DNA of 64,000 nucleotides from Cephalotrichum gorgonifer. Taxonomy: Eukaryota > Ascomycota > Sordariomycetes > Microascales > Microascaceae. This document shows, in pieces, positions 33,505 to 45,027 of this stretch. Position numbers and translations under genes: made by a program. The stretch lies in NCBI GenBank assembly GCA_900312665.1, contig ONZQ02000001.1, positions 2,085,248 to 2,149,247 on the forward strand. Reading direction: 5' to 3'. How positions within the stretch are numbered: position 1 is the stretch's first letter; every line of letters starts with the position of its first letter. The notes beneath the pieces were generated by a model. It saw nothing but the letters and a program-made list of their open reading frames with translations. It had not been told where the DNA came from and did no database searches.

Positions 33505-34995
33505 CTACTCAATCATGTCCATGTCGTCTTGGGCCTGGGCCTGTGCTTCTCCGTTCGTTGCCTGTCCTGCAGTCTGACCTCCTCCAAAGTAGTCCGCCAT
33601 CTCGGCATCGAGCTCCTCCTGTGTCTTCTTCGGGCGTCCTCCCCGGCCACCCGTCCGGGCACCACCACGACTGTCCTGGTCGCGGGTATGCTCCCGACGA
33701 GCCCCGGGCCTACGGCCACGTCGCTGGGGCATGGGGCTGCGGGAGCGGGAATTGCTTCCTCCGGGAATGTAACGATCAATGCCCTTCCGTATGGCCTCTT
33801 CCTCCATGCGCCGAACCGGGGAGTTTGAGCGAGATCTGTCTTCGGGCAGCGTAATTCTCTCCGAGAGAGGTCGGCTCGGCATTACCGCTGTATCGAAGGG
33901 GTTGCGAGGCCGGCGGCCGGTCTCTGGCAGGAGGGAAATAGTAATGGGTTGGCCTTGTGCACGACAAGAATTGTTAATATCTTGGGCTTATGCGGCATCA
34001 AGGGTCAGGGGCGTTCCGAAACTTACCCTTGGCATTGGCGCCATCATATTGCTTAATGGCAGCAAGAGCGTCTTCACGGCGCTCGTATGTGACAAAGGCG
34101 ATGCCCTCCGAACGGCCGGCGCGGTCATAGCATAGGTTGAAGTTCGTTACGGGGCCAATTCTGCCAAACAGTTCCTGGCCAGGGTGAGCTCTCCATAGAG
34201 GATAGATACATTATAAGCTCAGGAAGTAGTTACCTCTAACTCGGACTCGGTGAGCTCGTAGTGTATGTTCTCAACCCGGAGCTTAGATCCGCGCGCATCG
34301 CTGCAAGCTGCATGTCAGATGACGGCATAGGTTTAGGGTCAACGAGGTGCTTACCTCGCGGTGTTGCTTGGATAATCCCTCTGGCGGCGTGGGGCTGCAG
34401 AGCGTCGGGAGTCTTCCGGGTATCAGCTTCGCGTGTCCAAGTATGATTCTAGAGCGGTTGGACAACATACCGTATTCCTCAAACTTGTCGTGGACCCATT
34501 CACTGGGAGAGAGGTCAGGGAGGGGCGCTGTGGAGTGACAATTGTGTTGGAACCAACCTGTCAAGGTTCCTAGGTTCGTCGCGGCTGTAGGACTGTGTTC
34601 GAGAGCTGTTAGTGAATGGATCCTGGGCGAGGTTAGGCTATAGAAGGGGCGACCCTCCACCCCTGTGCTAGTCGAGACCGCATCCGACCGACTTTATCGC
34701 ACCACTCAAGGCAAGGGCAATCTTGGGGCTCAGTCCAGCTTCTGGAAGCACATTTCCGTACCTTTCTGACACCATCTCGGGGATACGATTCGTGGCGATC
34801 CCTATCGCGTCGTCGTCCACCATTGTTGCTGCCTCCTCCGCCGGTGCGTCTGTTTCGGGCAGCGGGTTTCTGTTCGAGTTAGCTAGGGGGTCTATGGTGC
34901 GCTTCAACAGCGAGGCGCCCCATGGGCAAGGCTATGGCGAGCTGTACCTTCTCCTCGAGAATCTCGTCAAGGCTGCGGTCCAATTTATCGGCCAT
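33505..34995 (-). CDS. ALY/REF-type mRNA export adaptor (Yra1/Mlo3), eight exons
   Basis: Exons on the minus strand: 34995-34948, 34869-34762, 34592-34558, 34502-34471, 34412-34355, 34300-34234, 34174-34027 and 33953-33505, encoding 314 residues. Exons 3 to 6 are only 35, 32, 58 and 67 nt. This TREX component binds nascent mRNA and hands it to the Mex67 export receptor. The N-box is MADKLDRSLDEILEEK. An Arg/Gly-rich stretch follows, then an RRM at about 98-175 with RNP2 LRVENIHY and RNP1 GIAFVTYE, then an Arg/Ser-rich region, and the C-box EELDAEMADYF, which binds the Sub2/UAP56 helicase in relatives. Every exon junction restores conserved sequence (PRNLDSEWVHDKFEEYDSRR). S. cerevisiae YRA1 autoregulates through its intron; similar control here is speculative. 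Intron 2 (169 nt) is the longest in the window. Confidence 0.93.
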
Positions 34996-36031
34996 GTTGG
35001 CTAGAATGCAAAATTTGTCGGCTAATATCAGTGTTGAGGGTGGGGAGAGGACGTTGGGACTTCAATGTCAACGCCTATATCAAGTTGCAGGAGCTCAAGG
35101 GGAGGACGAAGGAAGATAGGCGGAGGTGATGATGACGGCCGAGTCCAAGAGGCTGAAGTGGTTATTATTCGCCCGTCGCGCCACGGGCCGGACAGGACCC
35201 ACCAGGATCACGTCCATGGTCCACAACAAGATGCGGCACCTGTGAGCGGGTGTCGCCAAGATTACGAGCACTGCCCTTGCCAACTCTCCCGCCACCTCGT
35301 CGTTTGGCGATCCGATCCGTAGTAGTCAAGGCGAATTCCCGGTTACTTCAAGGTATGGTCGATTTTCTTGTTGGAATTAGTCCGTACTTTTCGTACCTTG
35401 GTCAATATTTTTTCGTTCCCCTCATCCCTACCAACCTGTCGCTTCGGTCAATTCATACATAACCAAACGATATCACAGCAGAGGGAGAGAGAGAGAGAAG
35501 CGGGCAGTGGCTGGCACTCACTCCCTGGTTGTACTCGTAAGACCCTGTTGGCATCCTACCTTGTTCCCAACTGGAGCAACATCCCGTTTCCAGGGCCCGC
35601 CCGGCTTTTGCGCAGGGTTCCACTCGTCACATTTGAAACCGATCCAGCTCCCCACCCCTGTCCATTTTTCGACCTCTTGGCATCGCCCCTTTCGAGCTTA
35701 ACACGATCATCACCACATCATCGTCCTTTTTCACCATTGCCCATCACGACATCAACTTCCAAGCGCAAAGGCTCAGGGCTACTCAATTCCACGGCGAGGA
35801 CCTGGGACCGTGGTCTGCCACCTTCCTAATCACCTTATTACTCGGGTTCGAGACTAATTCAAAGCGACTTCGCCGCCCGTGGCATCATTCACACCAATAT
35901 CGCCAACCCTGGTCGGTCGGTAACGTGTTCCATATGCTCTCGATCTCGACCAAATTCGCTGCGCCAAGGTAGGCCCGGGGACTAGTTTCTTTCCGAACCG
36001 GCGAACCGGTCCGAGGACCTTACTCACGACC
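34996..36031. promoter_or_regulatory. Divergent promoter region of ALY/REF and ANP1
   Basis: 1036 bases. Contains a GA dinucleotide tract (about 35480-35500), a TACTCGT word at 35532, and a long pyrimidine- and C-rich leader before ANP1 (about 35640-35830). Small frames here have no support as genes. Confidence 0.4.
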
Positions 36032-37171
36032 ATGGCTCGCCCTCTAGGGGCCGTCCGCCTCAAGAAGGCAAACCCTTTCTGTGTCGCGCTTGGGGGCTTC
36101 ATCTTCATCTTCGTCGTCTTCTTCCTCTTTTCCTCCCCCACCTCGACTTCGACTCCCTCTGCACAATCACCTCATTCGGCGTCCTTGAAGCGGTCAAAGG
36201 CGCCGCCCGTTACGCGGTACAACCTTAACAATGTCACCATCACACCTGACCCTGTCGCCAACCGCGAGGCCGTCCTGGTCTTGACGCCGATGAGCAGGTT
36301 CTACCAGGAATACTGGGATAACCTCCTCAAACTCTCATACCCGCACGACCTTATAACCCTCGGGTTCATACTGCCCAAGACGAAAGAGGGGAACGCCGCG
36401 ACAGCCGAGCTGCAGAAGCGGGTTGTAGAGGTGCAGAAGGGACCAGAGGGGAACAGGTTCGCTGGTATCGTCATCCTCAGGCAGGACTTCGAACCTGCCA
36501 TAACTTCCCAGGACGAGAGTGAGAGGCACAAGATGGAGAACCAGAAGGCGCGCCGTTCCGTGATGGCCAAGGCCAGGAATTCGCTCTTATTCACAACCCT
36601 AGGTCCTCTGACGTCGTGGGTCCTATGGCTCGATGCCGACATCATCGAGACCCCGCCGACCCTGATTCAAGACCTGGCCTCCCACAACAAGCCCGTCCTC
36701 GTCCCAAACTGCTTCCAGAGATACGTCGATTCCGATACAGGCAAGCCGGGCGAACGCCCGTACGATTACAACAACTGGCAAGACAGCGAGACGGCGCAGA
36801 AACTTGCGGCCAAAATGGGCCCCGATGAAATCCTTCTAGAAGGCTACGCTGAGATGGGGACGTACAGGCCGCTGATGGCTTTCATGGAAACCGAGAAAGG
36901 CGGTCTTCATGACGAGGTCCCTGTTGACGGTGTCGGAGGGGCTGCACTGCTTGTAAAAGCAGACGTACATCGGGACGGCGCCATGTTTCCGCCATTCGCG
37001 TTTTACCACCTCATCGAGACTGAAGGTTTCGCCAAGATGGCCAGCCGATTAGGCTGGCAGGCGTACGGGCTACCGAACTACAGGGTACGCTCTACAGATG
37101 ATACTAATACCCTTCTTGTATCCTTCCCCAGGCTGACTGACTTGGAATAGGTATATCACTATAACGAGTAG
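36032..37171 (+). CDS. ANP1: Mannan polymerase II complex subunit ANP1
   Basis: Exons 36032-37084 and 37151-37171 encode 357 residues. The terminal exon holds only six codons and the stop, giving PNYRVYHYNE, close to the conserved end of yeast Anp1; reading through the 66-nt intron would instead add 22 unrelated residues. ANP1 is a type II Golgi membrane protein acting with Mnn9 family partners to extend alpha-1,6-mannan on N-glycans. A membrane anchor lies at about residues 16-34 (FCVALGGFIFIFVVFFLF). The GT62 domain includes YWDNLLKLSYPHDLI, the metal-binding LWLDADIIETPP, and VPVDGVGGAALLVKADVHRD. The strongest resemblance is to Anp1 rather than Mnn9 or Van1. Confidence 0.95.
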
Positions 37172-37974
37172 CTGAGCCCTTTCGTCAAAGAGACGACACA
37201 TTGCTCTGTCTTTCCAGTGGGTGTATACCCTACTCGGTTAGCACGCACACGTCTCACAGACTTTGTTCTTATTTTTTTTGGTTCCCTTTCTTTTTTCTTG
37301 ATACAGTGGCAGCACCACTTGGTTCTACGAGTTTAAGAACCAATGCCTGACTCGCCCCTGATGGGCGGAATAGGGAGTTGGCTTTCGCAAAAAGGGGTAC
37401 GGCAGTTTTGTACGATCCAGATATACACAAATGGACATGGAGTAAGGGATGATAGTTGGCGGGATGGATCTAGGGTAGATCCTGGCCACCGGCTATTGAC
37501 GTTTGGTATTATTGTTGTCGAGCAGCATCTGGGGATGCTTCGCTGGGGTTATCTATAGAAGGGGTCCCACCATACTGATAGAGATGGGACTCCAAGGAAG
37601 TTGTCTAGGGGGAGGGCAGATCTTGAGGGGCGATGCCGCTTAATGGTCGTTTTCTTCCACCGCCATCTTGTAGAAATACACATGGCGAAAATATGGGATG
37701 CTTCTCCCAGCTACACTGTCCCTGCATATATTGTGAAGGGCCACATATCTAGTCTACCACACACACACATATGCTTCTTCGGTTTGTACATCGCTTCTTC
37801 TTCGACCTGCCCGTGATGGCCATCAAAAGGATTAACTCCTGGCGTTTCCAGCGCCGACATATGCAATGAAAACACACGCAAAGATACCCTCACCGCCGCA
37901 GGTATCTCGCTACTATCCTACCGCTGCTCCCCCGATACTCCCCTGATACTCAATCCCCCTCTCCCCGCCCCCCT
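37172..37974. other. Convergent spacer between ANP1 and PEX4
   Basis: 803 bases. It contains T-rich tracts near 37268-37300 that may belong to the ANP1 3' end, a short CA-repeat near 37760-37770 and C-rich runs near 37950-37975. No gene supported. Confidence 0.4.
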
Positions 37975-38601
37975 TTAGGGGCCGTCATACCTCCCCTCTG
38001 TCGTACACCACAGCTCGACCAGCGCCTTACACCCAACCAGGTCCCCGCTCCTCATGAGCGCCGCGAAGTCCACGTTGAGCGGACTGTCCGTCTCGGGGCA
38101 TGAGAGCAGCATCCGCACGGCGCGGATGACCTCGAGGACGCTGTACGCTGGGGACCAGGCATCCTTGAAGAGGTCGAGGCAGATCTCTCCCGTCGTGAGG
38201 GAGACGTTTGGGTGGATTATGGGCGTGGCAAATTCAACCCGGGGCGGCTCTAGAGGGTAGGAGTTGGGTATTTGGATCTTGAGGAGCCATCGACCCTCTG
38301 GTGGTCTGGGTTAGAGATTTGATTCCAGGTGTGGCCACGACGGGAGTACTCATCGTATAAGGCGGCGATGGGACAGAGGAAAGATGTACTTGGGGGGGGG
38401 GAGGGGGGGGGGGGTCAACGAACCGTCATAGCCGCTTCCAACTCCCCTTCCGTTTATCACGGCTTCCCAAGTAAGCAGATCTCCATCATCCGTGGGGCCC
38501 AGGCGCTCGATCCCCGTCTCCTCCTTCGCTTCAGTCCTCCAGACCTCGAGCTCCTTTAGGAGTCTCTTCGAAGCGTTCCTTGCCGAGGAGTCACTAGCCA
38601 T
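37975..38601 (-). CDS. PEX4: Peroxisomal ubiquitin-conjugating enzyme E2 (peroxin-4)
   Basis: Exons 38601-38424 and 38297-37975 encode 166 residues, a normal E2 size. Pex4 sits on the peroxisome through Pex22 and mono-ubiquitinates the import receptor Pex5 for its recycling. The E2 fold is complete: the N-terminal helix RLLKELEVW, the block SYPLEPPRVEF, the HPN motif at residues 88-90 and the active-site Cys99 in TGEICLDLFKDAWSP. DSPLNVDFAALMRSGD near the C-terminus favours Pex4 over other E2 enzymes. The 126-nt intron carries a long C-run on the coding strand shortly after the donor (GTTCGT), an unusual arrangement. Confidence 0.9.
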
Positions 38602-41600
38602 TGGGTAAAAATCGAGGCGATTCGTGAAGAACTTGTGGCTATATAGGATAGTGGATATAAATCAGGGAGGGACGTGTATGAGTGTATATCGCGTTGAGAA
38701 CGAGCGTCGTCTCATAGGGAGCTGAGCTCACACATGTTCGCGCCCAAGCTTGGCACAGTTAGTGACCGACCGCCAACCGAGGCATGGTTGATTAATACAG
38801 CTGTCGACAGCTGCCTACTCAGATTTCAATCTTCACTCATTGTCTTGCCACCGCGCCCCTTGACTGGCTTGCCTCTATGTGTTTACTCGTCTACACAAGG
38901 AGATGCTCAACTCAACACTCGGACATGTAAAGACATATTATTCCCGAGGCAACGAGAATTGAAGACGTGGTGGTCTGATTCAAGACTCTGCCGCGGTGTT
39001 GAACTTTGACTCCATCCTTTTTTTCCTTTAGCTCGGGACATTACTTCTGGCCAATCTCGGAGAACGCAGGGCAAGACAAAGACGAAATTATTACATGTAA
39101 TGTCCGGGGAAGAGGGCAATTATCATGCACCATCTAATTCCTCATTTCGCTCCCCACATCCCCTCTGGTGGTTGCTTCCCGTTCATCTGCGCTATTGCAA
39201 GGAGGGCAGAGGACAAGTTAAGTGTTTCTATAAAAAGCAAGAACAACTATGGAGTAATACGATAATTCCTTGTATTATAGTTGCTTGCGTATAAGGGGCA
39301 GACCTGTGTCGATCAACTCGTATTATAACCCCAGCCAGGCTTGTCCACGATGATGGGTACGGAAATGAACTTGGCACAGATGTTGGATATTTGTCCGAGC
39401 GACGAATATTACCGCCGTGCCCAGCGTGGCATGCCTGCTTGCCCCCTAGTACCTGTGCTGGTAGAGTAATGACGCCCGCTGCGAAACCAAACCGGGGAGA
39501 CCCTGTCGCCCTCTCATCTCCCCCCTGTTTGGTATCACGTCAGTCCGTCCCTGGCACCACCACCCAGGGTATGACATGTACCCCCATCTATGAAATACCT
39601 GTAAACATCAGATGAGCCTTGAGCCGGCACTTCGTTTGAGGGGACGGACATGGAAGCATTCCAAGACGGGGGGAAGATCGCGGCTGTTTGGGGAGAGAGC
39701 GCGCTGTGTTTGGGTTCAAACCGTTTCGAGATCTGAGCAATAGTCTCATTTCCGTCCCGGTTTCACTGTTCTCTCACTCCGGGCGATGGTGACCTGGTTT
39801 CCATGTGGTGAGACGACCGGGTGTCCCCATCCGTGGCGATCACAGAAACATGAGAGCAGCTTTTACGTAGGTCGCAGGAGCGGTTGAGGTGGATTCATTC
39901 TACCCTTCGATGTCGCTTCTGATCGTCCCTACGTGGGGGGTGTGGGGACTCTCTACGTCCCGCATCCCTTGACCCGGTTTACCGCTGTCGACGAGCTCTG
40001 GATAAATGTGGATACGACATCTTCAAAACCTTGACTGCCAGACCGAGAAGATGCGCTATTACAACCTCGTCCTGGGGCGGATGATAGATGCATATGAAAG
40101 GATGATATGGTGAATACGAGGAAGGCTTAGCACTCGTCTCCTTATCGCCGACTATCCACCCCCTGAGCGAAAATAGATAAACCAACTTAAGGAGCCTGTC
40201 GAGCGATACCTATCGTGGGTCTGAGGGCGTCGGATGCGTTTGCGGGCGCCCTTCATGGTGGGGGACCGAGAATAAATGGGGGGAAAAGGGGGGGGGCGGG
40301 TGGTTGCTAATCTCGGAAGTGATGAGGGAGACCTTTCCGCCGGCGGGTGAGCTATTTGTCAATATGAATTGATATAGACTGACAGCCTCCAAAGGCGACA
40401 AAATCCAGGTTGTGGTGACAGTCGCTTGCGGCCTTGAGGGTTCATGCACCTTTGAGTGCACTCGAGCACTTTATAACTAGGTGCAACGGAACGCTACCGG
40501 TACAAGAGCTCCATATTGGCTCCACCGAGTACAACATAGGAACTCCGCTTCCGACATGCACGAGTGATATTGGTACGGAGAGTGGCCCATCAAGATGCGA
40601 CGTAGAGTAGAAGTATGTACTCCATGTTTGTAGAAAGAGGGGTAGAGGGCAGGCACCATGTTTGTCGCCGATGGGCAATCCCTCTGGGATCTCATTTTTA
40701 TGTACTACGTAAATATTAGTAGAACTTGAGATTTGGGGAACCTCAAGATAAAAGATCACGTAGCCCCCCTCATCCGTTTTGAGTGTAGAGCGACCTTGAC
40801 AACAAGAGTATCTGGTGTTTCATCCGGACGATGAGGTCGGACGAACATGGGGCTAGATGTCCTGTTGATTTAATACCACGAATGACAAGTACTGTATGGA
40901 GGGGTATCTCGCTTCGCCTACTGTCGTGAGGTAGGTACAAGTACGAGAGGTGGGATGAAGTTGACGAGTGTAGCCGCCCCGGTATGTTTATCTGGGTCGA
41001 GTTGACCATGCATGCAAGGGCCATCCGTGCACATTCTAAGTCGAGACAGCGTGGGGGAGGGGCCATGACACGATTGGATTATTTAGGGAAGGCGAAGGAT
41101 GTAGGGGGGTCACGACGACCGGCGTTTTCCAGGTTGAGGGTGTGGAAAGAGTTTTCAGATATCAAGGCGCGCTCATGCTATTTGCTGACTCCTACCACAC
41201 AATATGCACATCTCCTGAACTCCTGCAGGTGATGGTTGATGGTTGTGCCGGGTGGCAAATTCTTTCAAGTCGCGGGCTCAAGAGGGGCTGCTGTAGTTGT
41301 GGTCGTGGTCGTTGTCGAGGTCATGGTCGTGGTCATGGTCATGGTCATGGTCATGGCCGAGATGGGGGCAATGTACGAGGACGGAGTCCACATACTATAC
41401 GAGCAAATGAGACGATAGAGAAGCATGTCGATGCCATGGGCTGCGGAGGATCGAAGTAAATGCGTCGTCGTCGCCCGGTTAACGGAAGGAGCTACCGAGG
41501 GAGCCGACTGAAACAGTCGAGGATTCCTGCAGGCAATGACGTTTGCTGGTATCCTCTGTTCGTTTTCGTCTGTCCAGGGACGCATTACTGGGTTCGTGTG

Positions 41601-44600
41601 ATGAAAACGGAGTAACGGAGTAATACTGTTAGTACAGCCAACGTCTCCTGGGGTATGAACGATTGCAGGTGTCTCGCTGTGGGGATGGCAGGCAGGGGGG
41701 CCAGGGGTCGTAGTCGGGGCAGGGAGGCTCAGGGGTCAGGAGGGCTGTTTGGCTACTACGCGTAACTACTTCTCTAAGTACGTACGTATTACAGTTCGAC
41801 GATGCCCACGATGAACAAACAATCCTCCGGTGGCGACCACCAAGATGAAGAAGCACGGCAAATTTTGTGTGAATACCACTTCCATCCTGGCTCTACTCGT
41901 TCTCGTACCAGCAATATCCTTGGACACGTCTTCACGGCCTTGTACCTGTACGAGTACGAGTACAAGTATGGGTATTGAACGATTAAGACAAGTCGTCGCC
42001 GAGGTAGCTAGCGGAACTCGGCTGCACCCAGGAGCCGGCTAAGCCGTTTGGGTGTAAGCTCCAAGTAATCTTTCCAAGTATTAAACAATAGCAAGGAAGG
42101 AGCAGGACCCCCGCATTCCCTCCTCGGTTTCTTCGCTCGTTCCAGAACCAGGTCCGCTGCCACCTGATGCTCGTAATCTCCTTTGGTGTCTTGGCTGCAC
42201 AAGTGGGCACTTCACTCTGGCAGAGCCCCCCACCCCGTCGCGGGCCATGCGCCTCTGGACCCCCCTAGCAGGGAGTCCCTTGTCCAAAACTGCCAGGGCA
42301 CAGGGGAGGAGGGGCGGAGGGGGAAGAAGGAACGGTGCAACCTGGATGAGGTCGAGTATACAGTGCTGTCGGACTAGCTTACATACTGGGTGCGCAATAT
42401 TTCCGGTTTGGGGATCAGCAACATAAAACTACCTGCCCGTTCCGTATTCGCCCCCCTCCAAGAGCGGTGTGTACTCCCCGGATTGATGGAGACGGCAATA
42501 CAATATTTAGGTTCGTACTACAAGTCTGGGAGAGGTGAACATTACTACTTCCACCTCTGGCTATTTCAAGGTGGGTGAAGACGCCGTGTCTTGGCCCGCG
42601 AGTGCTCATGCGCCATAATTGATCCGCCATTGACATTCACATCTCTGTTGATTCGAGAATGAGGCGCAGCTGACGGTGGATAGTGTCAAATTTCTAATCC
42701 TGATGGATGCCTCGCCCAGCTAGTGTCAGACAGTCGATGCTTTTCCCCCCAAAAAGCAACCCAAGGCACTTTGTTCGTGGGGCCGAAGCTCCCCCCCGCG
42801 TGTCCTCCAAGTTCTCGTACCTGTAATTCTAGCAAAAGCTGACGACCTCATTTCCTTGGCACAGCAAAGACGTGGAGGAGATGGAGGAGAGGCCCGAGAG
42901 CAGAGACCTAAGTGCACATCCTCAGTATATGTGCGATGAACCTGCACTGGTAACCTCAACAACTAGCAGGCTCCCTCTTAGGTTGCCTTGCCCTCAACGC
43001 CTTCTTCCAAAACGGCGATAAGGCTGGGGTCGACGCCGATGGGCTTTGTCCACCCAATGGAGAAAATGTGGAGAGCTGTAATCACTCTTACATGTACTCC
43101 AAGGCTTCGGGTATTATAACGAACCCGAACCATCGTCTTTCTCCCTGTCAAGCAATTACGGGTAGTAGGAATTATTATGAGCACGAATACAAGTATGTAC
43201 CTTTCCCATTCAAGTACGAGAATTATTACGTCCAATACAACGTGTGTCCATGGATAGATGGGTGGGCGCAAGGACCACTCTATGTAGACTACTAAGGTGG
43301 GTGCGTGCCTGTAATATGTACAAGGAAGGAACGGAAATTGGCAATGACGAATGAACACTCCGCCAGTGCCATTGTTGGCCAATGCCCTTTTAGAGGACAA
43401 CGCGATCATTGCTGGATTAATGAGAATGCCACCCCAGAACGGCCGACTAATGTGGCCTATTCAATCCGGAAACAGCCTCTCAAGGAAGAATATGGCGTAC
43501 TTGTACTTGCACAGCGATGTTGTTGAGCTGCCTTAAGACATTGGACGAGATGTCCGACTGTGTTTGTGGATGATGTCTCCCCTTAATTAAGGGATCTGCT
43601 TTGCAATGTCAGAGCAGGACTGGGTGCAGTAGGTACATATACTCGACCGTAACATATGGGGCAAGGCCGCCGTTAAGGCTGCAGCGATTCCACAATACAT
43701 TCCATTCCTGCCCGTCCATCCTGCAGCCATCGAGCGCCCCAGTCAAGTACGAGTAACTACGAGGACGAGTACATCCGGCCCCCGTGCGATATTATTTGAC
43801 GGCGCAGCGCTGCGAGCAAGCTGCACATGCTGATGTACTCACATACTTGCTTGTACTTGTATGTATGCACATGCACCTGGCCACTTTAAGTACCAGGGGT
43901 GAAGGCGGCCAGAGAGTATCCGATATGCCCGATACGGTAGCTTGAATTGGCCAGTGCGTCTACTTGGTATCGCCTCGCCTCGCCTCGTAAGTTCGTTCCA
44001 ATCTTCTCCGTGAAAGAGGACGGAAGAGGAACCCCGGGAAAGTGAGAAGTCGGTCACGCCGCTATGCTATAACACGACGACCTCGGAGTAGCGACCGCTG
44101 GTAGCCTCTGCTTGCTCCTGTACTACATGAAGAGAGTGAAAGACATAGTAGCCTATTCCGTATTAGTGAAGTAATATTACCGTTTGACTTGATCGGTGCT
44201 AACTTGGACCGCTGCAATCTGGATCGCGAGATTGCCCATGCAGATACATGTACACCGTGTCCGCACTGAGTACTAGCGCTATAGTGTAATATTTGCAGGC
44301 AGAAGGGTAATACACCCTCTCAGCATGTACTCCTCACCACGGAAAGACACATGCCAGGGGGCCGAACAGGGGGCCAAAGCCTTCAGCTTGGCAGGTGGCC
44401 GCCTCTGTCGGGCTGCTGGCCCAATCCAAGCGAGCTGCCAGTTCCCCCCCTCCCAAAATCCAAATACCCTCGCGTTCTCTCGCTCTTCTCCCAGATCCTC
44501 CATCCCCAGTCCATCTCCATTCTTACTCCGCGCCTTCTTTTCATCCACCCTCACTCCCAGGTGCCTCTTTTTTTGGTGAGTTTCCAGCAGCAGGTCCTTA

Positions 44601-45027
44601 GAGATTTGCGCTGGTTCTTCACCGTCCACTCCTTTACATTCAGCCAACACGTTGCTCCTCGGACCATCGCCGTCTCCCATTCTCCCGCCTGCTCACCCAT
44701 TCATTTTGGGTGTCTTCCTATCGCGATCCAGGGCGCGAACTTTTTATCGCCTCCGCGTCGTGTTCTACGACGGGAGTCGTATTCTAACGAGGGTTAACGC
44801 GAATCCCCTATTGCCGTCACATTTGCACCTTTTCACATCGGATGCAGTTAGTTTACCCTACTCCGACCTACTCGAAACACTGGAGGACTGCTCGCTGATC
44901 TCCTGGTGGTAGGATTGCTTTTGCGAAATCGAAAGCAGTTCAACTGTCCACGACGACGCTTCTCTCTATGTCCGCGTAGCCCATCGGTTGCACATTCATC
45001 CTGTTGCCGCGGAGCGGCTCCTGGACA
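38602..45027. other. 6.4-kb gene desert
   Basis: The longest gene-free stretch in the window. I found no protein family, RNA gene or intact transposon on either strand. It holds a GGTCAT/GGTCGT hexanucleotide tract (41301-41357), a CCTCG pentanucleotide tract (about 43971-43987), a 14-bp palindrome CCCTTAATTAAGGG (43580-43593), an inverted repeat TTCGGGT/ACCCGAA (about 43104-43127), and clusters of TACGAGTAC/GTACTTGTA words (about 41945-41970, 43180-43225 and 43740-43775). The final ~650 bases are pyrimidine-rich and probably the leader of the next gene. Confidence 0.5.
41301..41357. repeat. Hexanucleotide microsatellite (GGTCRT)n
   Basis: Nine or so tandem GGTCGT, GGTCAT and near-matching units, ending with four uninterrupted GGTCAT units. 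It creates spurious Gly-His and Val-Met frames that are not genes. Confidence 0.85.

Noticed and set aside
41236..41585. Short frames with Gly-His, Val-Met or Thr-Met repeats
   Set aside because: Products of the GGTCRT microsatellite in different frames and strands, not genes.
42978..43409. 143-codon minus-strand frame with hydrophobic stretches
   Set aside because: No start context, splice partner or family similarity; lies in the AT-rich part of the gene desert.
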